Positions 1 through 5,387 of a stretch of DNA of 8,059 nucleotides are shown piece by piece. Each line of letters opens with the position of its first letter. Positions within the stretch are counted from its first letter, which is position 1. Under the pieces are notes generated by a model. That model had not been told where the DNA came from and searched no databases. It was given only the letters and a program-made list of their open reading frames with translations. The position numbers and the translations under genes were made by a program. The DNA comes from Bacteroides sp. (GTDB lineage: Bacteria > Bacteroidota > Bacteroidia > Bacteroidales > Bacteroidaceae), in the NCBI GenBank assembly GCA_019412865.1, contig DXOJ01000739.1:1-8059 (forward strand). Direction: 5' to 3'.

Positions 1-35
1 GGGATATTTAATACTACAAATGTAAATGTGTCAGA

Positions 36-323
36 ATGCGGGCACAACCTCAGGTCCCTAGCCTTTGTATTGACGAGACTTCTTTAAGCTGCGGAGAATT
101 ATATACTGTTGTCACTAATCGTGCGGGACGTGGTGGCAGAGGTACACTTGTGACCATGATACGTGGCACGAAGTCTGAAGACGTCATAAAGGTGCTTGAA
201 ATGATTCATGTCTCCAAGCGCAAGACAGCCAAAGAGGTCACTTTAGATCTTTTGCCGACCATGATGCGGATCGTCTGAACGGCTTTTCCCAATGCCACTA
301 TGACAGGTTATCGGTTTCATGTA
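36..323 (+). pseudogene. ISL3-family transposase, 5' fragment (interrupted and decayed)
   Basis: The translation contains CIDETSLSCGELYTVVTN, the segment around the first catalytic Asp of ISL3-family DDE transposases. Further on it reads TAFPNAT followed by RFHV, the region of the second catalytic Asp. The frame is broken by TGA at 276-278. At 309-311 the usual Asp before RFHV is Tyr (TAT, one base from GAT). The reading frame is closed upstream by a stop at 9-11, so the N-terminal part is missing or unrecognisable. Homology stops at 323, where the IS1380-type insertion begins, and resumes in frame at 3198. This is a dead remnant that received the insertion. Family assignment is by recognition of conserved blocks; the exact IS is not identified. 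Confidence 0.8.
319..323. repeat. Target-site duplication, left copy (ATGTA)
   Basis: ATGTA directly precedes the IS1380-type end at 324 and is repeated at 3193-3197 directly after the right end at 3192. Removing the insertion plus one copy rejoins the ISL3 transposase frame as RFHV-QKLFYEAIDELRITYR, which reads as continuous ISL3-type sequence. Both the duplication and the restored frame point to one insertion event. Confidence 0.9.
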
Positions 324-345
324 CCTTAATTCCGCAATACTATTG
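324..345 (+). repeat. IS1380-type outer left end (IRL')
   Basis: CCTTAATTCCGCAA followed by TACTAT matches the inner left end at 1576 at all but one of the first 20 positions, in the same orientation. It matches the right end at 12 of the first 15 positions in inverted orientation. The A/T-rich stretch beyond about base 20 is similar but needs gaps to align. It is likely the functional left end of the whole insertion, because it abuts the target duplication. Confidence 0.85.
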
Positions 346-365
346 TAAATTAAATCTTTTAAGTA

Positions 366-394
366 GAGGTTGTGTCAAAACGCTGACACACCTC
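366..394. terminator. Hairpin downstream of the AraC-type gene
   Basis: The arms GAGGTTGTGTC (366-376) and GACACACCTC (385-394) pair over ten base pairs with one bulged T, around an 8-base loop. TTTT follows on the plus strand. On the minus strand the hairpin lies about 40 bases beyond the stop of the AraC-type gene but lacks a long U tract there. It could terminate that gene, or shield it from plus-strand read-through. GAGGTTGTGTCAAAA also resembles termini of other Bacteroidales IS elements, so it may be a remnant end. Confidence 0.45.
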
Positions 395-434
395 TTTTAA
401 ATGCTATTTAATGCGAAATTACAAAAATACGCAT

Positions 435-1562
435 TTAGATGGAGGCAAACTGTTTGCGCCATTGGCTAGGTGACATGCCCGTTTTTTGTTTGAATATACG
501 ATAAATCCATGTGTGGGATGAGAAACCGCACTCTGTGGAAATAGCGTCAATGCTATATTCGGGGTTGGCTTTCATCATGCGAACAGCCTCATTAAAACGA
601 ATGTCGCTAAGCCAGGTTCTAAAATTGGTGTATTCTGACTGATTGAAGTATTCTGTCAGTTCGTTTTTCTTGTATCCCAACTTGGTAGCTAGCGAATAGA
701 TGTTAACTTCATAGTCCTTATAAAATCCCTCTTCACACCATTTCTTGAGGGCTAATTCTATTTCCATCTTTCTATTAGCTGTCAAGATATTTGTGCCATG
801 AGTGTTCTTGCCGTCTTTCATGTCTTCTGCTTCCGTGACTTTTGCTTCTGCGTCATTTTCCTCAGGAATGACTTCTTTGGGTGTGATGTAATAGCCCATA
901 GCAATGAAAGTGTGGACGAAAAAGATGACAGAGAGTAATATCAAGGGACCTATTATATATAATAAGGTATTGAAGAGGATTGCTACAGGAAGGAGTCCAG
1001 CAGCAAAGTATAGCAAAATGATGCTGGCTTGCGAATAGCGCACGTATGGAATCAAGTCGATTCCGAAATTCTCCATGAGCTTCTGCTTTCGGGCTTTTGT
1101 TTCTTTGCGAATGATAAGAATAAAATATGCCATGCTAGCCACAAAAAGACCGAGCATCACATAGAGCATATTGCCAATGTGTAAACTTTGACTTTTGAAC
1201 ATGCCAATGACGAAAACTATGGCGATGAGTATGTATGCCATCATACCACGTAAACAATACCGTCGCACTTTGTTGCCTGTGCTCTCTATGTTGATTATGG
1301 AGAGAGTGATGGCAAATGCCACTGGAGTATAGAACAATATGTTGAATGCTGCGCCCACATCGGTACCTTGTGCACGGAGTCCATGAATCATCTGTAAGAG
1401 GTAGTGGACGGAGAAGAATAGCATGGATGCAACGAGAATCCATCTTGATATTTCGTAGCGCCACACCTTCCATCTCACCTGCAAACTTGCCATGGCTAAT
1501 TGCAATGCTAGCATGGCTGTAATGACGCAACATACAAGTTGTAATATGAATAACGATTTCAT
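435..1562 (-). CDS. Membrane-anchored AraC-family transcriptional regulator
   Basis: This 375-aa protein joins a multi-pass membrane region to a C-terminal AraC/XylS DNA-binding domain. Hydrophobic segments are visible at about residues 3-25, 41-59, 72-91, 107-122, 131-151 and 178-226 (the last long enough for two passes). A charged linker at about 229-262 follows. The DNA-binding domain spans about 270-372: a first helix-turn-helix around 288-311 and a second around 337-360, ending in the family signature GFSSHTWIYRIFKQKTG then SPSQWRK. Bacteroidales have many such membrane-tethered AraC proteins, presumed to sense envelope or small-molecule signals; the signal here is unknown. The ATG at 1562 gives a start directly in the first membrane helix. 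The inner IS1380 left end lies only 13 bp upstream, so transcription probably starts inside the IS. No target operon is visible. The gene lies wholly inside the mobile insertion. Confidence 0.9.
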   Translation of the reverse strand: MKSLFILQLVCCVITAMLALQLAMASLQVRWKVWRYEISRWILVASMLFFSVHYLLQMIHGLRAQGTDVGAAFNILFYTPVAFAITLSIINIESTGNKVRRYCLRGMMAYILIAIVFVIGMFKSQSLHIGNMLYVMLGLFVASMAYFILIIRKETKARKQKLMENFGIDLIPYVRYSQASIILLYFAAGLLPVAILFNTLLYIIGPLILLSVIFFVHTFIAMGYYITPKEVIPEENDAEAKVTEAEDMKDGKNTHGTNILTANRKMEIELALKKWCEEGFYKDYEVNIYSLATKLGYKKNELTEYFNQSEYTNFRTWLSDIRFNEAVRMMKANPEYSIDAISTECGFSSHTWIYRIFKQKTGMSPSQWRKQFASI

Positions 1563-1575
1563 AGTATTGTTATTA

Positions 1576-1597
1576 CCTTAATTCCGCAACACTATAA
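1576..1597 (+). repeat. IS1380-type inner left end (IRL)
   Basis: CCTTAATTCCGCAAC followed by ACTAT is the terminal repeat adjacent to the transposase. It is a near-identical direct copy of the end at 324 and an imperfect inverted copy of the end at 3178-3192. It falls in the 5' leader of the minus-strand AraC-type gene. Confidence 0.8.
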
Positions 1598-1610
1598 ATT
1601 TTAACTTTTA

Positions 1611-1709
1611 TAATATCCTGAACAACAAAAAGTTCTTGGACAAGCCAAGCGGCAAAGCCGAGCGGCTCAGGATTTTGTCATGTCAAAGGATTCACTTAAC
1701 TTAGTGTTG
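1611..1709. promoter_or_regulatory. Structured leader between AraC-type gene and IS1380 transposase
   Basis: TCCTGA (1616-1621) can pair with TCAGGA (1667-1672), enclosing short nested stems such as CGGC/GCCG and AGCCG/CGGCT in the GC-rich patch 1645-1666. This patch stands out in otherwise A/T-rich DNA. Downstream, TAGTGTTG (1702-1709) is one base off the Bacteroides -7 box TAnnTTTG and could start the transposase mRNA about 25-30 bases before its ATG; no well-spaced TTTG box was found. I infer promoter and possible anti-read-through functions; neither is proven. Confidence 0.35.
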
Positions 1710-1739
1710 CAAAAATAGTCAAACAAAACCTCATCAAGC

Positions 1740-3026
1740 ATGGTAAAAGTACAAATAAAATCCGAGAAACTCACATCTTTTGGTGGTATATTTCCAATTA
1801 TGGAGAAATTCGACAGGATGTTGTCTTGTACAATAGACTCTACTTTAGGTTTGCGTAGCAAAGTGTATGGCTATCAATATAGCGAGATAATACGTTCTCT
1901 GATGTGCGTATATTTCTGTGGAGGGTCATGTGTCGAAGACGTGACCTCACACCTTATGGAAGCACTTTGCTTGCATCCACCCCTCCGTACATGCAGCGCA
2001 GACACAATACTTAGGGCCATTCGTGAATTGACCACACCGAATCTGACCTACAGGTCTGATTCGGGCAAAAGCTACGACTTCAACGTGGCTTCCGACCTTA
2101 ACAATCTGCTTGTCAATGCATTGCTGGCAACTGGACAGTTGCTGCCAGACAATGAATATGACTTTGATTTTGACCACCAGTTCATTGAGACGGAGAAATT
2201 TGACGCAAAAATAACCTACAAGAAGTTTACCGGTTACAGTCCAGGAATAGCAACGGTCGGCGATGTCATCGTCGGGATAGAGAACCGCGACGGCAATACC
2301 AATGTCCGTTTCCATCAGGAAGACACTCTAAAACGTATTTTTGAGCGTTTGGAGAATGCCAGAATACATATAAACCGTGCGAGGATGGATTGTGGCTCAT
2401 GCTCTGAGGCTATGGTGGAAATGGTGGAGAAGCACAGTCGGCATTTTTATATCCGCGCAAACAGGTGTGTATCGTTGTATGACGATATCTTTGCCTTGCG
2501 CGGATGGAAGACCGAATACATAAACGGTCACGAGTTTGAGATATGCTCCATCATTGCAGAGAAATGGGTCGGCAAAGCGTACCGCCTTGTCATACAGCGG
2601 CAAAGAAGCATCAACAAGGAACTCGACCTGTGGGAAGGGGAATATACATACAGATGCATACTGACAAATGACTATACTTCGACAGACCGTGACATCGTGG
2701 AGTATTACAACAAGCGTGGCGGTGCTGAGCGTGTATTGGACGACATGAACAACGGCTTTGGCTGGAAACGGCTGCCAAAATCGTTCATGGCGGAAAACAC
2801 GGTGTTCCTGCTTCTGACCGCTTTAATACGAAACTTTTACAGACACCTCATATCTGACGCAAACATGAAGAGCTTTGGACTTAAACGCACAAGCAGAATC
2901 AAAACTTTTGTATTCAAGTATGTTTCTGTCCCTGCAAAATGGATTAAGACTGCAAGACAGCACATACTGAACATATACACAAGCAATGATGCATACATGA
3001 TGGCCTTCAAATTTGATTTTGGGTAG
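1740..3026 (+). CDS. IS1380-family transposase
   Basis: This 428-aa DDE transposase is close to the usual length for the family and has no internal stop. Candidate catalytic residues are an Asp in FDFDH (D143 or D145), D217 in RARMDCGS, and E330 in YYNKRGGAERVLDDM. The last is the typical IS1380 YN.RG..E motif and is followed by the conserved aromatic and basic stretch GFGWKRLP. The ATG at 1740 is the natural start; the preceding 25 bases are A-rich and lack a strong Shine-Dalgarno, as is common in Bacteroidales. The protein binds the element's inverted ends and catalyses transposition. It is the only candidate enzyme in the window for moving the 324-3192 unit, and it appears intact. The gene is transcribed away from the AraC-type gene. 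Confidence 0.93.
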   Translation: MVKVQIKSEKLTSFGGIFPIMEKFDRMLSCTIDSTLGLRSKVYGYQYSEIIRSLMCVYFCGGSCVEDVTSHLMEALCLHPPLRTCSADTILRAIRELTTPNLTYRSDSGKSYDFNVASDLNNLLVNALLATGQLLPDNEYDFDFDHQFIETEKFDAKITYKKFTGYSPGIATVGDVIVGIENRDGNTNVRFHQEDTLKRIFERLENARIHINRARMDCGSCSEAMVEMVEKHSRHFYIRANRCVSLYDDIFALRGWKTEYINGHEFEICSIIAEKWVGKAYRLVIQRQRSINKELDLWEGEYTYRCILTNDYTSTDRDIVEYYNKRGGAERVLDDMNNGFGWKRLPKSFMAENTVFLLLTALIRNFYRHLISDANMKSFGLKRTSRIKTFVFKYVSVPAKWIKTARQHILNIYTSNDAYMMAFKFDFG

Positions 3027-3177
3027 CCTCAAATCTTCGTGGCCTTTTGCGTATTGCCTCAAGTCGCATCATGGGGTAAGGGGATTTTGTCTCTTGCGAC
3101 TGCACCATTAGGGTTCTTTACGAAAACGAGTCGTTTTAGAGAGGTATCTGCAACCCCAGATATCAAAAATATTACAG
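3027..3177. other. IS1380 3' non-coding segment with hairpins
   Basis: This stretch holds several foldbacks between the transposase stop and the right end. AGTCGCA (3062-3068) pairs with TGCGACT (3095-3101). AAAACGA-G-TCGTTTT (3123-3137) is a perfect palindrome with a one-base centre. GCAACC (3150-3155) pairs with GGTTGC (3177-3182), overlapping the terminal repeat. These may terminate transposase transcription or help transposase recognise the end. No coding sequence was recognised. Confidence 0.5.
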
Positions 3178-3192
3178 GTTGCGGATTTTAGG
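3178..3192 (-). repeat. IS1380-type right end (IRR)
   Basis: Read on the minus strand from 3192 the sequence is CCTAAAATCCGCAAC. It agrees with the inner left end at 13 of 15 positions. The duplicated target ATGTA follows directly on the plus strand. Confidence 0.85.
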
Positions 3193-3197
3193 ATGTA
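3193..3197. repeat. Target-site duplication, right copy (ATGTA)
   Basis: This is identical to 319-323. The first two bases after the host codon CAT complete GTA (Val) once the insertion is removed, and the following codons continue the ISL3 transposase. Confidence 0.9.
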
Positions 3198-3296
3198 CAA
3201 AAGCTCTTTTATGAGGCAATTGATGAACTCAGGATTACTTATCGCTGAAGGGCACGGGATTTGGAGAGCGGAGAGCGATGAAATTCAGTGGCGCAG
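3193..3296 (+). pseudogene. ISL3-family transposase, 3' continuation fragment
   Basis: From 3198 the codons read QKLFYEAIDELRITYR, the segment that follows RFHV in ISL3 transposases. The match ends at TGA (3246-3248), where a Trp codon (TGG) is expected. Some similarity seems to continue after that stop with a further frameshift, but this is too decayed to place; the end given is approximate. Together with the fragment ending at 323 it shows that the ISL3 element was already degenerate or has decayed since the insertion. Confidence 0.7.
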
Positions 3297-3326
3297 AGAG
3301 TAAAATAATAAAAAAGTTGGATTTTT

Positions 3327-3358
3327 ATTGACGCGAATCAATTCTTTTAGTATTTTTG
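3327..3358 (+). promoter_or_regulatory. Candidate Bacteroides-type promoter
   Basis: TATTTTTG (3351-3358) is a perfect match to the Bacteroidales -7 consensus TAnnTTTG. ATTG (3327-3330) stands 20 bases upstream in the place of the -33 TTTG box (one mismatch, canonical spacing). Transcription would begin at about 3363-3367, some 45 bases before the small reading frame at 3410, and could extend into the ferritin genes. The promoter lies outside the IS1380 unit, next to the ISL3 remnant. Confidence 0.55.
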
Positions 3359-3409
3359 CCTTGTCTTTTACCAAAAAAGATTAATAACAGTAAGCGTTAG
3401 GCATTATCC

Positions 3410-3553
3410 ATGTTCAGGAAATCCCCAATTTCAAGACAACAATTGGATAATACATCAGGTGTCCCTATGCACTATTATATCTTGTTAGCATATATAGGCG
3501 TGGGGCTTTGTGTATTATATGTTGTTGAGTATGGGGATACTTCTGAACGGTAA
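3410..3553 (+). CDS. Small hypothetical single-pass membrane protein (47 aa)
   Basis: ATG at 3410 opens a 47-codon frame ending in TAA at 3551-3553. The product has a polar, basic N-terminus (MFRKSPISRQQ), one membrane segment (about residues 21-41, HYYILLAYIGVGLCVLYVVE) and a short charged tail. The arrangement predicts insertion with the basic end in the cytoplasm. A good promoter lies at a suitable distance upstream. I do not recognise a family. Two long-range foldbacks overlap this region (3403-3451 and 3498-3570), so a structured RNA is a competing reading. Existence rests on frame, hydrophobic pattern and promoter only. Confidence 0.45.
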   Translation: MFRKSPISRQQLDNTSGVPMHYYILLAYIGVGLCVLYVVEYGDTSER

Positions 3554-3570
3554 TACCAAAGTTCCCACGC
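3498..3570. repeat. Long-range inverted repeat with nested hairpin
   Basis: GCGTGGG (3498-3504) pairs with CCCACGC (3564-3570), and CTTTG (3506-3510) pairs with CAAAG (3557-3561) across a small internal loop. Inside, AGTAT and ATACT flank GGGG. The structure spans the end of the 47-aa reading frame and its stop codon. A second foldback, ATTATCCA (3403-3410) with TGGATAAT (3444-3451), encloses GAAAT/ATTTC. Either could be incidental or part of a regulatory RNA. Confidence 0.35.
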
Positions 3571-3623
3571 TTAACTTTATATAAACACAACTTCAGGGAA
3601 CAGAGTTGTCATATAATCGCATT

Positions 3624-3788
3624 ATGAAAGCAATTTGTTTCAAAACCGGACAGGTCCTGCCTTCCGTTTTCATTCCTCTGTCTGTTACTGTCTTTAGTGG
3701 AATTCTCTGCCTTTTTGTTTCCATTCCTGCCCCTTTTCGGGACTTGCGGCTATTATTACACAAATTACATGCCAAACAGTTTCTCTGA
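3624..3788 (+). CDS. Small hypothetical membrane protein (54 aa)
   Basis: ATG at 3624 gives 54 codons; an alternative start is TTG at 3606. The product has a hydrophobic stretch at about residues 11-35 (VLPSVFIPLSVTVFSG then ILCLFVSIP) and a basic C-terminus (LLLHKLHAK). Its stop is only 8 bases before the next small frame, which would fit translational coupling. No family is recognised. The frame could be fortuitous in a pyrimidine-rich stretch, since runs of T and C on the plus strand readily encode Phe, Leu and Ser. Confidence 0.3.
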   Translation: MKAICFKTGQVLPSVFIPLSVTVFSGILCLFVSIPAPFRDLRLLLHKLHAKQFL

Positions 3789-3796
3789 ATCCATTT

Positions 3797-3976
3797 ATGG
3801 CATTCAATAATCCCCCTGGACATACAGAAGAGGAACTTTGGCAACAAATACTCTCCCTGTCAAGGGAATTGCAGGAATGCAGGGCCTGCCTGCACTATCA
3901 TAATACGCTGGATTACATATACGACAAGATCAACATGATAGAGAAAGAACTGGATATCTTGTTGAGAATGTTGTAG
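3797..3976 (+). CDS. Small hypothetical helical protein (59 aa)
   Basis: ATG at 3797 opens a 59-codon frame ending in TAG at 3974-3976. After a short N-terminus with Asn and Pro, the sequence from TEEELWQQI onward is a nearly uninterrupted amphipathic helix. It is rich in Glu, Leu and Ile, contains CRAC and HYHN, and ends IEKELDILLRML. The pattern suggests a coiled coil or small oligomeric adaptor and looks more like genuine coding sequence than the preceding frame. The open frame extends upstream to 3698 without an ATG, so the start is uncertain. It lies upstream of the ferritin-like gene in the same orientation. No family recognised and no function proposed. Confidence 0.5.
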   Translation: MAFNNPPGHTEEELWQQILSLSRELQECRACLHYHNTLDYIYDKINMIEKELDILLRML

Positions 3977-4157
3977 GGATCTTGTGACAAAAAGGCATGA
4001 TAATTATACATTTTTATGACTATTTGTCTCGCAAGCATTAAAATTCATTTTACAACTCCATAAGAGTCCGATTTACAGATGCTATCACATAAATTCATGA
4101 TTATTGCAGGATATGAATTACGATTTATTTTGTCTAATTTCAAATATCAGAACAGCC
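3977..4157. other. A/T-rich leader before the ferritin-like gene
   Basis: This 181-base stretch contains TTTG at 4023-4026, which could be a -33 box, but no convincing TAnnTTTG follows at the right distance. No terminator-like hairpin or operator was recognised. Part of it may encode an N-terminal extension of the next gene, because in-frame starts exist at 4104 (TTG) and 4113 (ATG). Confidence 0.4.
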
Positions 4158-4613
4158 ATGGATAAACGAATTGAATATGCGATGAACACATTGATCAATA
4201 CAGAAATCTGGTCAACTAACCTGTACCTGTCATTGCAGGTCTATTTTGAGGGGCAGCAACTTCCGATATTGGCCTCATGGCTAAGTGCACAGGCACAGGA
4301 CAATATGGGCAAGGTCTATCAGATGATGAACCGCATCTATCATGAAGGAGGTGCTGTAACCATCCATGAAATCAGGCGCGACATCCGGCAATGGCCGACA
4401 CCGCTGGCTGCCTTGAACACCCTGCTTGAACATGAACAATATATATCCCGTCAGATATCCGAACTTCACGTACTATGCCAGAATACGGATTCATCCATCC
4501 ATTCTTTCATCAAGGGGCTGTACACAAAACGGATATATGTAAGTACGGTGTTTATGGAATTGTTGCGTATCCTGGCCATGGAATATGAACGCAGGCTGCC
4601 CTGCTTCATATGA
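4158..4613 (+). CDS. Ferritin-like protein with degenerate ferroxidase centre
   Basis: From the ATG at 4158 the 151-aa product aligns almost without gaps to the canonical ferritin at 5388, residue 1 to about 137, including TEIW for AELW, LEHE for LEHE and a shared SR.I.EL block. The fold (four-helix bundle) is therefore probably ferritin-like. The iron ligands are largely gone: of the positions equivalent to E16, E49, H52, E93, Q126 and E129, only E16 and E93 remain; the others are N49, K52, I126 and S129. The putative third-site positions 48, 125 and 128 are D, R and V. It is unlikely to oxidise iron itself. It may form mixed shells with its neighbour, act as a structural or regulatory subunit, or be diverging. 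Longer starts at 4113 (ATG) or 4104 (TTG) are possible; I prefer 4158 because it matches the paralogue's first residue. marC follows after 80 bp. Confidence 0.8.
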   Translation: MDKRIEYAMNTLINTEIWSTNLYLSLQVYFEGQQLPILASWLSAQAQDNMGKVYQMMNRIYHEGGAVTIHEIRRDIRQWPTPLAALNTLLEHEQYISRQISELHVLCQNTDSSIHSFIKGLYTKRIYVSTVFMELLRILAMEYERRLPCFI

Positions 4614-4693
4614 TGTGTCAAATCGTGTAACCTGACCGGAGTTTATTGTTCACAGAGAAAATAATGGTCTAAAAATAAAACAAGTATCATCCT

Positions 4694-5341
4694 ATGGATA
4701 TATTCGCATACTCAATGTTGTGTTTCACTTCGTTGTTCACATTGATGGACCCCCTCGGAGTGATGCCGGTTTTCCTGCAGATGACCGAGGGCATGAGTGC
4801 CGGAGAACGCCGGAGCATCGCCTTAAAATCCTGCGCCCTCACGTTCGTCATACTGGTACTTTTCACCTTGTGCGGCAGGTTCCTGTTCCATTTTTTCGGG
4901 ATCTCGACCAATGGTTTCCGGATTGCGGGAGGTATCATCATCTTTAAAATCGGATATGACATGCTGCAGGCACACTTCACCCATGTGAAACTGAACGAGA
5001 ACGAGAAAAAAGAATATTCCAGGAACATCACCGTCACGCCTCTTGCCGTTCCGATGCTGTGCGGTCCGGGTGTAATTTCAAGCGGCATAACACTGATGGA
5101 AGATGCCCCTGAGCATATTTTCAAAATTGCACTGGTTTGCGTGATCGCCCTAGTCTGTCTCCTCTCTTTCATTATCCTTTGCGTGTCAACGCGGCTTTTG
5201 AAAATTCTTGGAGAAACCGGAAATAATGTGATGATGAGACTGATGGGGCTTATTCTGATGGTCATCGCCGTGGAATGTTTCATAAACGGGATGCAACCTG
5301 TCCTGACAGATATTTTGAGACAAGCACACGCTTGCCCCTGA
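4694..5341 (+). CDS. MarC-family inner-membrane protein
   Basis: This 215-aa polytopic protein belongs to the MarC (NAAT) family. Family signatures are MDPLGVMPVF (residues 18-27) near the end of the first helix, FRIAGGIIIF (75-84), TPLAVPMLCGPGVIS (115-129) and RLMGLILMVIAVECFINGM (182-200). Hydrophobic segments at about 5-27, 46-68, 73-90, 115-133, 144-165 and 181-200 give the expected six passes, with a charged loop at about 97-110. E. coli MarC was once linked to multiple antibiotic resistance, but the family's substrate remains unsettled; some members were described as amino-acid transporters. It sits between two ferritin-type genes, with 46 bp to the next. A link to export of metal, peroxide stress or amino acids can only be guessed. 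Confidence 0.9.
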   Translation: MDIFAYSMLCFTSLFTLMDPLGVMPVFLQMTEGMSAGERRSIALKSCALTFVILVLFTLCGRFLFHFFGISTNGFRIAGGIIIFKIGYDMLQAHFTHVKLNENEKKEYSRNITVTPLAVPMLCGPGVISSGITLMEDAPEHIFKIALVCVIALVCLLSFIILCVSTRLLKILGETGNNVMMRLMGLILMVIAVECFINGMQPVLTDILRQAHACP

Positions 5342-5387
5342 ATATGAAAAATAAAAAATAGTACCAACATTAAAAATTAGATTCATT

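Larger units (their letters stand above)
324..3192 (+). mobile_element. IS1380-family insertion carrying an AraC-type passenger gene
   Basis: This 2869-bp unit is bounded by inverted ends: CCTTAATTCCGCAA at 324 and the complement of CCTAAAATCCGCAAC ending at 3192. The 5-bp direct repeat ATGTA lies immediately outside both ends. Inside are a minus-strand AraC-family gene, a second left end at 1576 in the same orientation as the first, and a plus-strand IS1380-family transposase. IS1380 elements are normally about 1.6-1.7 kb and carry only the transposase. The extra 1.25 kb at the left is therefore unusual and fits passenger-gene mobilisation. Alternatives are a composite element whose left copy has been deleted down to its terminus, or insertion of one IS1380 copy next to an older one. 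The matching duplication and restored host frame strongly support the outer boundaries; the history is inferred. Confidence 0.85.
1576..3192 (+). mobile_element. IS1380-family insertion sequence, core copy
   Basis: This 1617-bp segment has the normal size and content of a single IS1380 element: left end CCTTAATTCCGCAAC at 1576, one transposase gene, and an inverted right end ending at 3192 (13 of 15 terminal bases match). The five bases to its left (TATTA, 1571-1575) do not match the ATGTA that follows the right end. This copy therefore did not insert here by itself and is best read as part of the larger unit starting at 324. Related Bacteroides elements such as IS942 and IS1186 are known for activating neighbouring genes by outward promoters. 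Confidence 0.8.

Noticed and set aside
1571..1575. TATTA as a target duplication for an independent insertion of the 1576-3192 IS copy
   Set aside because: The right flank is ATGTA, which matches 319-323 and not TATTA.
1616..3233. CCTGA at 1617 and TCAGG near 3233 as the inverted ends of the IS1380 element
   Set aside because: Only five bases match, no flanking duplication exists, and 3233 lies inside the ISL3 transposase continuation. The ends at 324/1576 and 3192 match far better.
3593..3847. Minus-strand 84-codon frame in the small-gene region
   Set aside because: It is basic and cysteine-containing with no family features and no promoter; the plus-strand frames fit the gene direction and spacing better, although none is certain.
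4104..4157. TTG at 4104 or ATG at 4113 as start of the ferritin-like gene
   Set aside because: Not excluded, but residue-for-residue alignment with the second ferritin starts at the ATG at 4158.
4687..5370. Long minus-strand frame opposite marC
   Set aside because: It is the complement of a clear MarC gene, and its product has no recognisable motifs or plausible composition.
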